From Bursaphelenchus xylophilus (taxonomy: Eukaryota > Nematoda > Chromadorea > Rhabditida > Aphelenchoididae), in the NCBI GenBank assembly GCA_904066235.2, contig CAJFCV020000003.1, positions 620,001-684,000 of the forward strand: a stretch of 64,000 nt of DNA, written 5' to 3'. The notes under the pieces are model-generated. The model was not told the origin of the DNA. It made no database searches and saw only the letters and a list, made by a program, of their open reading frames with translations. The position numbers and the translations under genes were made by a program. Positions 31,386-41,345 of this stretch are shown in pieces (the first letter of the stretch is position 1; every line of letters starts with the position of its first letter).

Positions 31386-32803
31386 AAGCCATCGAAAGAG
31401 ACCCCGAGTTGAAAGAGACCCCGAGTTGAAAGAGACCCCGCCTCGAAAGAGACCCCGAGTTGAAAGAGACCCCGAGTTGAAAGAGACCCCGAGTTGAAAG
31501 AGACCCCGAAGGGTAATCGATGGCGTAGATTCCAAAAATCATATTCGTTTTTTCTGATTCTTACTTTTTTGCTTTACTACTTAAAAGTAGTAATTTTAAA
31601 AAGTAATTTTTTGAATTTTTCTAAAAATAGTCGATTTAGGGGTTTTCGAGGGTGCTGATTTCGAAAATCATGTTAGCTTTCCTCTTTATAGTACTACCTG
31701 GTACTATACAGTACGAGGTGAAAATATGGATTTTGGCGTTAATGGTGTTGTTTTGATGCTTAGTACTCCTCAAAAACACGTTTTAAATAACTGGTACTGT
31801 TTAGTACTGTCTGGTACTATGTAGTACACGGTAAAAATTTGGCCTTTAGGCGTTAGTAGTGTTGTTCTGTTGCTTAGTACTCTTATTTTCACCTCGTACT
31901 ACGTAGTACCAGACAGTACTAAACAGTACCAGTTATTTAAAACGTGTTTTTGAGCGTAGTGGACGATTTGTCCCAGTTTTGTCCCCAAGACGGTTTTGTC
32001 CCCAGGACGTTTTTGTCCCCACTTCTTTTATTTTTTTGTCCCCAGGACGTTTTTGTCCCCAAGCTGGATAGTACGATTAAAAATTATGCATTCAGATGTT
32101 AATGCTGTTGGTTTGGTGCACAGTACTGCTCAAACAACTTGTTCTTAGCGCTTGGTACTGTATAGTACGAGGTGGTACTATATAGTACGAGGTAAAAATT
32201 AGGCCGTAACACCTCAATGCTATGGGTTTGAAGCCCAGTACTTCTCAAAAATGTGTTTTAGCACATGGTACTATATAGCACGAATTTGTTTTTGCACAAA
32301 ATGAACGTCTGATCAGTACTGCATACCAAAACAACTTCATTCACGCGTTGTAGCTTAATTTTTACCTCGTGCTATATAGTACCACCTGGTACTATACAGT
32401 ACCAAGTGCTAAAAACACATTTTTTGAGAAGTGCAGGGCTTCAAACCAACACCATTAACGCCAAAATCCATATTTTCACCTCGTACTGTATAGTACCAGA
32501 TAGTACTATAAAGAGGAAAGCTAACATGATTTTCGAAATCAGCACCCTCGAAAACCCCTAAATCGACTATTTTTAGAAAAAATTCAAAAAATTACTTTTT
32601 AACATTACTACTTAACAAAAAAAGTAAGAATCCGAAAAAACGAGTATGATTTTTGGAATCTACGCCATCGATTACCCTATTTTTGACCTTTTCGGCCATT
32701 TCGGGGAAACATCCAAAGAGACCCCCGATTCCGGGGTCTCTTTCAACTCGGGGTCTCTTTCAACTCGGGGTCTCTTTCAACTCGGGGTCTCTTTCGAGGA
32801 AAA
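31386..32803. mobile_element. 1.4-kb foldback element with satellite ends and GTACTATAGTAC-rich core
   Basis: The left end is 7-8 tandem units of GAGACCCCGAGTTGAAA (31388-31510). The right end is the reverse complement (TTTCAACTCGGGGTCTC, about 5 units, 32717-32800). Next inwards, the arms 31511-31750 and 32450-32690 pair almost base for base (ATCGATGGCGTAGATTCCAA against its complement). The core has many TGGTACTATATAGTAC and GTACGAGGT motifs. At 31975-32060 it holds four to five copies of TTTGTCCCCAGGACG. No reading frame of note. Confidence 0.75.
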
Positions 32804-32811
32804 CCTCCGAC

Positions 32812-33150
32812 ATTACACTAGGTGATGAAGAAGAAGATAGAACTCAAAAATTTAGGTGTAGATTTCGTTAAAATTGGGCACGATTACTCCTAGTGGGGTG
32901 TACTTCAACTGCTGAAAATATCAGCTGAATATCTCTACGGGTTCACGTTATATGGAACAAAGTTCTCGAGGTGATCCAAGATTACACTAGGTGATGAAGA
33001 AGAAGATAGAACTCAAAAGTGTAGGCGTCAATTTCTTTAAAATTTGGCGTGGTTACTCTTAATGGTATGTATTTTAACTGCTAAAAATATTAGCTCAATA
33101 TCTCTGTCGGTTCACCTTATATGGAACAAAAAGTTTTTGGATGACTAAAT
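32812..33150 (+). repeat. Two tandem copies of a 169-bp unit
   Basis: ATTACACTAGGTGATGAAGA starts at 32812 and again at 32981. Each is followed by AGAAGATAGAACTCAAAA, GGTGT..ATTT and ATATGGAACAAA. The copies differ at scattered positions. There is no coding potential across the junction. Confidence 0.7.
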
Positions 33151-34370
33151 TTTTACGTTCTCTAAGAAGCTACATAAAACTGTCGTAAAAAGCTACAACA
33201 GGCCTTGACAGCGCTCTACACACCCTGATTCTCAATCACGGCTCATTTACAGCCGATATGATGGGAATTTTAACGCGATAATATCTCTCCATTATATTAT
33301 ACAAGGGACATTTCACTCTTGCATAACCTTCAATCTCCCCACTTCCAGTTCTCCTACGATAAATCCTTGTAAAAGAGGAATGCGAAAACAAAAGGTATCC
33401 CGCTGATCGTAGGAAAATGGAAGACGTAATTCGCTAATGAATGACTTGATTGGAATGATTTGTTTTCACTAAAACAACATTAGTCTAAGTAAGAGGGAGA
33501 GTTTGTTGCGAATGGACGGTTTAAACCTTACGGGATGTGGTGTACAGATGGAACTTTATGTTTTGACGGGGAATTAGTGGTTTTGTAAGTAAATTTTTAA
33601 ATGGAATTTTAAAAGTTTTAGAATCTGGAGATATTGCCAAAAGATGACAATTAGTTGCAAAAAAAGGATAGAAAATGCTTCAATAAGAGTCACAGTAAAA
33701 TTTAAGATCAAGTAGCGGGAGATTACAGGCATAAAAATGTCATAACAAATAGTTTTTATAACTCTTTTCGGCTTGAATCAAGAATTCAAAAAATCCCATT
33801 TTTTGCCCAAGTAGTCGCAAAAAATCACCATAAATAATTTCAAGCTTCATAAAAACCGATAAGTCAACAAAATTTACAGTAAATCTAACTTAAAAAATAT
33901 CAAAATGACGGATTTTCTCAGTTTTCCTTGCCAAAACTCCCAAAAATTCAATTTTTTCCCTCAGAATTCTCTCAAAAACTGGCAAAACCGAAAATAATAA
34001 CCCGAAAATCCCCTCCGGCCACTTCATCCTTCTTTTCTAACCTCCCCCTCCCCTTATGGTCCATATTGCGGACATTATTTTTGTTCTAATCAAGGAGCTC
34101 TTGAAGCTATTCTAATATCAAGAATCTTGTTCGTTCGAGTGGGTCTCGATCAAAAGGCTTTCCGTGTTTCGTCTTCCGCGCGCTCCAAGGGACGAAATAA
34201 AGCGGAAAAGTAATCAAACAAAACAGAAACATGAAAGATGGAGGGGATATTCCAACTCTAGTGCAGCTAATTCAAAGTTAGTGCAGTTGGCGGGGGGAAA
34301 TACGGGCTAATATGGGGAACGAAGTGAGGTTGGAGAAAAAACAGTGGCTCTGAGTTTGTTTTGTATTATA
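33151..34370. other. 1.2 kb unique AT-rich sequence, no gene seen
   Basis: No open frame above 60 codons and no element ends. A short pyrimidine-rich stretch CCCCTCCCCTTATGGTCC lies near 34045. It could be ordinary intergenic DNA. Confidence 0.4.
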
Positions 34371-34517
34371 AATTTGTCGGGAAAATAATGAGCACAATGT
34401 CACTGCGTCGATCGCGAAGTGAAAAGCAACTTGATTTTGCCGCGGCACAAATTATTTTCTCGGCAGCAATGCGATATTTGATGCGACAGGGTGCTCATTA
34501 TTTTCCCGACAGACTGG
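34371..34517. mobile_element. Family 1 MITE (GAGC subtype)
   Basis: TTGTCGGGAAAATAATGAGC at the left; GCTCATTATTTTCCCGACAG at the right; interior GTGAAAAGCAACTTGATTTT and GCAGCAATGCGAT. Confidence 0.75.
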
Positions 34518-34704
34518 AATTGTTGCAAAAATATCCTGATAATTTATAAACTGTTTTTTTTGTTGTTTTATGTAACAGTAACTTGCCCAACAAAGGCTTG
34601 TTTTACAGTAAAAACACTAAAAATTTAGCTTGGAAGTGCAAAAGTCATCGTTTCTTGCAATTTTAGTCGAAAACCCGCTGAGAAAGCGTCAAAAACACTT
34701 ACTA

Positions 34705-34795
34705 TCAGTCTGTCGGGAAAATAATGAGCACTCTGTCGTATCGAAAATCGCAACGCTTGCTACGACAAATCCACATTATTTTTCCGACAGAGTGA
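34705..34795. mobile_element. Short chimeric family 1 MITE
   Basis: The left arm is GAGC subtype (ATAATGAGCACTCTGTCG). The right arm is GTGGA subtype (CGACAAATCCACATTATT). The terminal 18 nt still pair, but the subterminal parts do not. This looks like recombination between two family members. Confidence 0.7.
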
Positions 34796-34942
34796 TAGAA
34801 CATATACATATGCACACTGGAACCTCTGTACAACGTACATCTGTACATCCCATACAACGAAACCGGTGTATAACGAATTATTACAAAGGTCCCGAGAGCC
34901 GATTTTAGGACAAAATAAGCCTCCCTATAACAAAGCAACTCT

Positions 34943-35100
34943 ATCAGTCCGTCTGGAAAATAATGAGCACTCTGACGCATCGAAAATCGCATCGCCCGCC
35001 GAGGAAATGATTTGTGTCGCGGCAAAATCAAATTTCTTTTTTTTCAGTGGCGCAATCGGCGCAGCGACATTTCGCACACTATTTTCCCGACAGACTGATA
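34943..35100. mobile_element. Family 1 MITE (GAGC subtype)
   Basis: TATCAGTCCGTCTGGAAAAT at the left; CACTATTTTCCCGACAGACT at the right. The interior ATCGCATCGCCCGCCGAGG and GCGCAATCGGCGCAGCG is typical. Confidence 0.75.
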
Positions 35101-35444
35101 AAATAATAAAAAATGAAAGACTTCCTCATCACTCTTCCTCTCCAACTTGAACTCCAGCCCCTCCGATTTTCCTCCAGAAAGTCTTGCAAGTAATGAAAAT
35201 GGCATTGCGCGAGAGCGAAACTTACTCTGAGAACAATTGACCTACTTAGTCAGACATCCAAATGTGAGAATGCGGCTAAATGAAACCAATTCTTTCTGGA
35301 TTATATTTATGCAGATGAGCAAATAGAGGGGAATAATTGGGATTGACGTGTGGGTCAGTTAAGAAAAACAATAAAAAATATTGGACAAACAAATGAAGAT
35401 TATTGGGAAAGGAATTATTAGGAAGGATTATGAATATTAGAGGC

Positions 35445-35590
35445 AGATCAGTTTGTCGGGAAAATAATGTGGATTTGTCGCGGCTAAATGGTCGCCTCGT
35501 CGCAATCGCGCACGATATCTCCAGCCGCTGCTAGCCGTCGCAAAGCGATGATAGGCGATTTCAAGAGGCCATGGATCCACATCATGTTCC
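35445..35590. mobile_element. Family 1 MITE (GTGGA subtype), right end decayed
   Basis: ATCAGTTTGTCGGGAAAATA...TGTGGATTTGTCGCGG at the left, interior CCAGCCGCTGCTAGCCGTCG. The right end stops at GATCCACATCATG without the TTTTCCCGACAG tip. Confidence 0.65.
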
Positions 35591-35850
35591 TGCGGAATGA
35601 TACAAACGAAAAAGGTCAACACATAGTTATGCATCTTCAATCAAGTGGAATTTAAACTGCCTTCATTAAAAATTCAAACCCATTTTCGTAGGCGTCGTTA
35701 AAAGCAATCAAACGTCAAGGATGATTTGCAAATTGAAACATTAAACTTTATTGCAGCGGATAAAGGGGGCTGGGAACAAACTTGAGGTTTGTTTGGAGCT
35801 TCAAAATTCGTTTTGATACCGTGGAACCTCTGTACAACAAAACCGGTTTT

Positions 35851-35989
35851 TATCAGTCTGTCGGGGAAATAATGAGCACACTATCGCTGCGTCGATCGCG
35901 TCGCTGAAGTGAAAAGCAATTTAATTGCTCCGCGACACAACTCATGTTTGATGCGACAGAGGGCTCACTACTTTCCCGACAGACTGATA
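35851..35989. mobile_element. Family 1 MITE (GAGC subtype)
   Basis: TATCAGTCTGTCGGGGAAAT and CACTACTTTCCCGACAGACT pair with two mismatches. Confidence 0.75.
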
Positions 35990-36072
35990 ACAAATCATTT
36001 CAGAGATCACATGAGTCTATTTCAAAGCAAAAGACCTTAGAACTTACGACGAAACCCGTTTATGACAAGTGT

Positions 36073-36690
36073 TACCCTGTCGGGAAAGTAATGAGCACTC
36101 TGTCGCATCGAAAATCGCGAGAAATTGTATTGTGTCGCGGCAAAATCAAATTGCTTTTAACCTTAGCGACGTGATTGGCGCAAACAGAAGTGAAATAAAA
36201 AACCCCAAAAAATGATGACAAAATATAAGTTGCAGTAGCCCTTTTGATAATAGTAAAAGCAAAAACTTCCTCAGAACAACGGACTGAAAAGCCTCGGCTC
36301 CCGTTGAACTTATAATCGGGTCTCCGGCTCACTACTTCCAAAAAAAACATCGTCTAGTGAGTCACAACTCTCCCTCTCTCGCTTCAAATCATCAGTCTCA
36401 CGGCCTGACTAGAAGTCAAGGCCCAATAAATTAAACAATCAGTGAATTTGCTTGAGAAGATTGATTTTAGTACTAATGGGAAAGGAAAAACGAAAAAATA
36501 AGATGTTGTTCAGAAGCAAATCACGGCTGAGAAACAGCAATGTCGTAAATCAAGAAAAAAGCTTGATTGTTACAGGTCCAAGACAACAACTACCAGGCTG
36601 TCGGGGAAATAATGAGCAAACTGTCGCATAAAATGCTGGAGAGAATGAACTGTGTCGCGATGAAGTCAAATTGCTTTCCATGTTCAAAAA
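36073..36690. repeat. Two left halves of family 1 MITEs
   Basis: 36075-36180 starts CCCTGTCGGGAAAGTAATGA, and 36596-36680 starts AGGCTGTCGGGGAAATAATG. Both have the GTCGCATC...GTGTCGCG interior but no right terminal repeat. The 36181-36595 interval between them holds nothing recognisable. Confidence 0.6.
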
Positions 36691-36709
36691 AGTCCACCAT
36701 ATATTATTA

Positions 36710-36860
36710 TATCAGTTTGTCGGGAAAATAAAGTGGATTGGTCGCAGCTTGGAATCGCTTACGATTGCTTTGCTGAGCCGCTGAAAATTTGGTGCGCGAC
36801 TGCGACGAGACGAGCCATTTTGCTGCGACAAATCCACATTATTTTCCCGACGGACTGATA
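36710..36860. mobile_element. Family 1 MITE (GTGGA subtype)
   Basis: TATCAGTTTGTCGGGAAAAT...GTGGATTGGTCGCAG and CCACATTATTTTCCCGACGG. Confidence 0.75.
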
Positions 36861-37206
36861 ATCAAATGACTACAAAGTTTCGTCATGCTAATCACACCAC
36901 ACCCTTCTCTTATATCCTTTCCCAATGACGCAGTTCTTTTCGGAACTTCTCTTCAATCTATTTATGTTCACTCATCTTTTCCGATAGCTCCATCTACAGA
37001 AAAAAATTCGTTTCCATTCTTCAGAAAGCGACAAAAAATGGCCGTCGAATAGAAAGAGACAGGTTTTTGGGCGACTGAAAAAGCTTGAATACTTGGGAAG
37101 TTGTGTCCAACTTTCGACATAAAAAAATAGACAGTTAGTGTGAAACGCAAGTCAAGAGTCTTAGCCAATCCTTAAAAAAAGCGAAATCTTGGTTTTATCC
37201 TAGTTT

Positions 37207-37374
37207 CATCAATCTGTCGGGAAAATAATGAGCACTCTGTCGCATCGAAAATCGGGATCGCCGCCGGGAAAATCAGTTGTATCGCAACAAAATCATTTTT
37301 TTTTTTCACTTCAGCGACGCGATCGGCGCAGCGACAGAGTCCTCATTATTTTCCCGACAGACAGGACTCATCGC
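37207..37374. mobile_element. Family 1 MITE (GAGC subtype)
   Basis: CATCAATCTGTCGGGAAAAT and CTCATTATTTTCCCGACAGA. Interior has an expanded T10 run (CATTTTTTTTTTTCAC). Directly to its right (37375-37565) is a decayed foldback with GGGAATCGCGCGCGAC and TGCACTGTGC, like that at 17886. Confidence 0.7.
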
Positions 37375-37565
37375 AAAAAAATCTTGATAGTTTATCGCGG
37401 CCCCGGATAAAAAATAGTTTTGTTGCGCTCTGAAAAAAAGTTTTTTGTCGCTGCGAAAAAATGGGAATCGCGCGCGACATAATGCAAAAAATCGGAAATG
37501 CACTGTGCAAGTGGTGTTTTGGGTCAAAGGACTGTGCAGAGCACATTTTTTCGCGATTTTCCAAG

Positions 37566-38135
37566 CGAAAACAAGCAATAAATGCTCAAATTATCACGGC
37601 TCTTTGTGCCGGATAGTATCCAAATCTAAGGCTAACAATTTCACCAAAAATGACGTCATTTTCTTTTATCTTTCCTAAAAAATCTCAAAAAAAGCCTCTG
37701 GAATTTCCCAAAAACCTCCAAACCACAAGGTTTTTGAATAATCAAACTCCGAAAGACCCCTGAAAATGAATTCAATCCCCCACCCCACAAAGATCACTCT
37801 CCAAATCCCCGTTCAACGGAAAAAAGTTCGCACGAGACCCAACTTTGAATAACAAACTTCCCAAAGCGCCCAAGAAAAAGTCGTCTCAGCGAGTTAAAAC
37901 GTATAAAAAGACCTCCATAAAAAATAACAACATCGCCGGGGAACCGAGGCGAAAACCAAAAACAAGCCGGCTTTTGCCAAGGTTTGTAAACGGATACTCT
38001 TTGGGATTGGGTTTCGCCGCTTAAACCCTGAAATAATCGGTATTTCTTTGCAGGGATTATGGTGTAAACTGAGAGGATTATGAAGGCATTTTTGGTGCTT
38101 TTGGAAACATTTTTTGGTTGCGACATGTTGCCGAT
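37566..38135. other. No gene seen
   Basis: Open frames on the minus strand at 37794-38220 lack any recognisable motif and run into the family 1 element at 38139, which suggests they are not exons. Confidence 0.35.
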
Positions 38136-38138
38136 TAT

Positions 38139-38450
38139 AAGTCGGTTGAGAAAATAATGTGGATTTGTCGCAGCAAAATGCCTCGCCCAGTGGATACCCA
38201 GTCGCCGCTAGCCGCTGCAAAGGAATGATGGGCGATTCTAAGGCGCCGAATACACATTATTTTCCCGACAAACAGATATAAAAGCCAAACTACTCATAGC
38301 GTTTTCTTTTCTCGTATACATCAGTCTGTCGGGAAAATAATGTGGATTTGTTGCGCTTTGGAATCGCCCATCATAGCTTTGCGCCGGCTAGCCGCGGCTG
38401 GCCTAGACGTTTTGCCACGACAAGTCCACATTATTTTCCCGACAGACTGA
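38139..38450. mobile_element. Two adjacent family 1 MITEs (GTGGA subtype)
   Basis: The first (38139-38277) has a worn left end (AAGTCGGTTGAGAAAATAAT) and right end ACATTATTTTCCCGACAAAC. The second (38320-38450) has ATCAGTCTGTCGGGAAAATA and CCACATTATTTTCCCGACAG. They are separated by 42 bp. Confidence 0.7.
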
Positions 38451-39212
38451 CACTAGTGCCTTGGAAAGTAGTTCTGTAAATTTAAACGGCCTTTTCTATA
38501 ATTCTGGTTGCCCCTACGTCAAACACTTCCCTTGTAAGTTATTTATCAGACATCCATGAGCAAGAAAATCTGAGAGTAGATGAGTATCTAAAAAGACCGA
38601 AAAGAAAAGTAAGGTGGACGCAGAAAGGTGGGAGGGTAACGTGATTATCCTTGGGATGAAAGTTTGCTACAAAGAAGCTGTTTGAACAGTGTAAAATTAC
38701 CAAAAGTTTACGTGAACTTTGACGAATTCTAGGCGAGTCAGTAAATAGATTTGAAACACTTTTAGTGAGGTGAAAATGGCGTCTAACCGTAAAGGAAATC
38801 AACAAAAGGTCAGCGGAGTTTCATTGGGACTCAAGTTCGGTAAATGCACAGTGCAACCCTCTAAAGTCGTGAAGTCCGCACGGTGCAAAGCTGTCGCGCC
38901 GAATTTGTCGCAAAATTGATTGAATGTTGCGATAAGCGTCTGCGACATGAAATTTGTCGCAAGATTGAAAAAGATTGATTGAATGTCGCCGCGATTTGAA
39001 CTCGCGACCTCGAGTCTGTCGCAAAGATCTCCCGAAGTCGCCGCGATTTGGGGGGCGACCTCAGATTTGTCGCAGAATGATTGAATGTCGCTGCGAACTG
39101 GAGCTGGGATTCAGGACTGGGAAACGTTGCGACAGGCAAGAGAGTGTGAAATGAAGGGAGCGAGGGAGAGAAAGAAATGAAACGAGGGCTGATTCTTGGT
39201 GATTGAAGGAAG
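38451..39212. other. No gene seen; diverged GTCGC-rich repeat sequence
   Basis: 38840-39110 has repeated GTCGCNNCGATTTG and TTGTCGCAAAATTGATTGAA lines, a loose tandem of about 50-60 bp leading into the satellite at 39213. The minus-strand open frames here are by-products of the repeat. Confidence 0.45.
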
Positions 39213-39510
39213 TGCACAGTGCAGTTGAAAACCTGGAAAATGGAATTGCACTGTGCAGTGGAAGCCACAGGAAAATGGAATTGCACTGTGCAGTGGAGAA
39301 TGGGATTGCACTGTGCAGAGGAGAATGGAATTGCACTGTGCAGTGGAAAATGGGATTGCACTGTGCGGTGGAGAATGGGATTGCACTGTGCGGTGGAAAA
39401 TGGGATTGCACTGTGCAGTCGAAAATGGAATCGCACGGTGCAGTGGAAAGATTGCACTGTGCAGTGGGATCAGAAATTGCACTGTGCAGTGGAAAATGAA
39501 CTTGCTCTGT
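39213..39510 (+). repeat. TGCACTGTGCAG satellite array
   Basis: About ten units of roughly 27 bp, consensus GGGATTGCACTGTGCAGTGG then AAAAT. Each unit carries the palindrome GCACTGTGC (centre variable as GCACGGTGC or GCTCTGTGC). The same word is scattered in family 3/4 elements. All three frames stay open because the unit is stop-poor and its length is near a multiple of three. Confidence 0.8.
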
Positions 39511-40323
39511 GCGGTCAAACACGAGGAGAATTGTGATGCGCCAACGACAAGCTTTTCCCAATAAGGTAAACACACACCCTATCTACTTTTTACTACACCA
39601 CAAGCCCTTGCTATTGATCCCCTATCCAACAACAACATCCCCAAAGCCCTTACGAAACAGTTCAAGTCATATGTTCGCTGAGGTTCGGAAAAAAGAAGAT
39701 TTAAACCGCCTTTGACGTTCGAGCCGTCTCTCCCACACAAACAATTGACAATTCGCCCTCTGACAATCACTTGACGGCTAAAAATAATTCATCTTTTTTT
39801 CGCCAAAACCCCCCAAGACTTTTTGCGGAAAACGGTTTAAAAACTTTACGCTTTTTTTAAAAGAAAAGTGCGAGGTAAGTGCTTGAGAACTGTATGAATC
39901 ATTGGTATAGTCCTTGAACAGAAATCTGTTGGGTAAATACAAACTCGCGCGTTTTATAACGCCGCGATAAGACGGGGGAAAATTCATAAAATTGGTGAGA
40001 AAAGAGGGGTTTAGCAGAGAAGGAGAAAATGGTTGCAGTCATGACTAAAATATTCAAAGATTAATCGTGTCTTCGTCATCGCAAAATTGTGTTCAACACA
40101 CTAATTCAATGAAATGACGCGACCTCATTGTTGTGATGCAAAGGGCAATAAAAATATCAATGAAAAAATTATTATTATGGCAGAAGACAGCTATAAATTC
40201 CTACTTCAAAAGACTTTATTTCAAACAATCTGTCGGCAGAATCATATTTTTATAGGCTATTTGAGAGGAAGGAGGACTTGAGCCGTAATCAAATTCGGTT
40301 AATTCCTGAATCTCCGGTTACAT
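39511..40323. other. No gene seen
   Basis: Short open frames without recognisable motifs. 40200-40240 has a degenerate family 1 left end (CAATCTGTCGGCAGAATCAT). Confidence 0.35.
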
Positions 40324-40470
40324 TATCAGTCTGTCAGGAAAATAATGAGCACAATGTCGCTGCAGCAATCGAACTACCATTCGACTTTACCGCGACACAA
40401 TTTATTTTTTCGGCCGCGTTCCCGATTTTGAATGCGACAGAATGCTCATTATTTCCCCGACAAACTGATA
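40324..40470. mobile_element. Family 1 MITE (GAGC subtype)
   Basis: TATCAGTCTGTCAGGAAAAT and GCTCATTATTTCCCCGACAA. It is followed at once by a family 3 end (40483-40505). Confidence 0.75.
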
Positions 40471-40560
40471 GTATATATTTTCATAAAGTGCATGGACATT
40501 TGTTCTTTTTCATACAGTGCATCTTGAACTTTTTCCCACGCTTGTCGCCAAGTGCATTTT

Positions 40561-40712
40561 GGTCTGTCGGGAAAATAATGAGCATTTTGTCGCATCGAAA
40601 ATCACATCACCATCAAGAAAATGAATTGTGTCGCGGCAAAATCAAATTGCTTTTCATTTCAGCGACGCCATCGGTCAGAGACAGTGTGCTCATTAATTTC
40701 CCGACAGGCTGA
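40561..40712. mobile_element. Family 1 MITE (GAGC subtype)
   Basis: GGTCTGTCGGGAAAATAATG and GCTCATTAATTTCCCGACAG. Interior matches the standard subtype. Confidence 0.75.
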
Positions 40713-41191
40713 TATGCCGTGTTTTACCACATTACAATTCGAGAAACCGAATGAATTTTCAGACCCTCAAAATTCGCAGCGCACAGATTCCAAAAACACC
40801 GTCAAAACATTCCCAAAAAAGGCAAAAGTCCATTAAATAGCATGACGAAAGCCTCCAGCTCTCCCCAAGGAACGAGTTTGACCCCAAAAGAAAATTGAAA
40901 AAGCCCTCGGACGGAAATGCCACGGAGGGCTTTTTCTTTTCAACACACGCATATCCAACTCATTCATCTTCTTCACTCGTTTCAGTTTCTATTCTGGACA
41001 TAAATTCGGACGAAATAATTAAAAACTGGCGGAAAAACATTGGAGAAAAAAGTCTCGAAAATGAGCGCTTTCGGACTTGAGGATATCGGCTTGAAAAAAG
41101 ACAAAGCAAATCCCCGGCCGCTGAAGTGTTTTTCGGAGAGAGTTTGTGACACAAGAAGAAGGGCGTCTAACATAAAAAACGTCGAAATATA

Positions 41192-41345
41192 AATCTGTCG
41201 GGAAAATAATGAGCGCAATGTCGCTGCCTCAATCGCGCCGCTGAAGTAAAAAGCAATTTGATTTTGCCCCGACACAATTCATTTTCTCGACGACAATGTG
41301 ATTTTCGTTGCGACAGAGTGCTCATCATTTTCTCGACAGAATGAT
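41192..41345. mobile_element. Family 1 MITE (GAGC subtype)
   Basis: AATCTGTCGGGAAAATAATG and GCTCATCATTTTCTCGACAG. It lies directly beside the left end of the family 3 foldback at 41346. Confidence 0.75.

Noticed and set aside
39213..39510. CRISPR-like regular repeats
   Set aside because: Units are nearly identical along their whole length with no unique spacers, in a eukaryotic context.
39061..39575. Long overlapping open frames on both strands around 39.1-39.6 kb
   Set aside because: They are produced by the 27-bp TGCACTGTGCAG satellite, which lacks stops in several frames; all predicted proteins are the same repeated unit.
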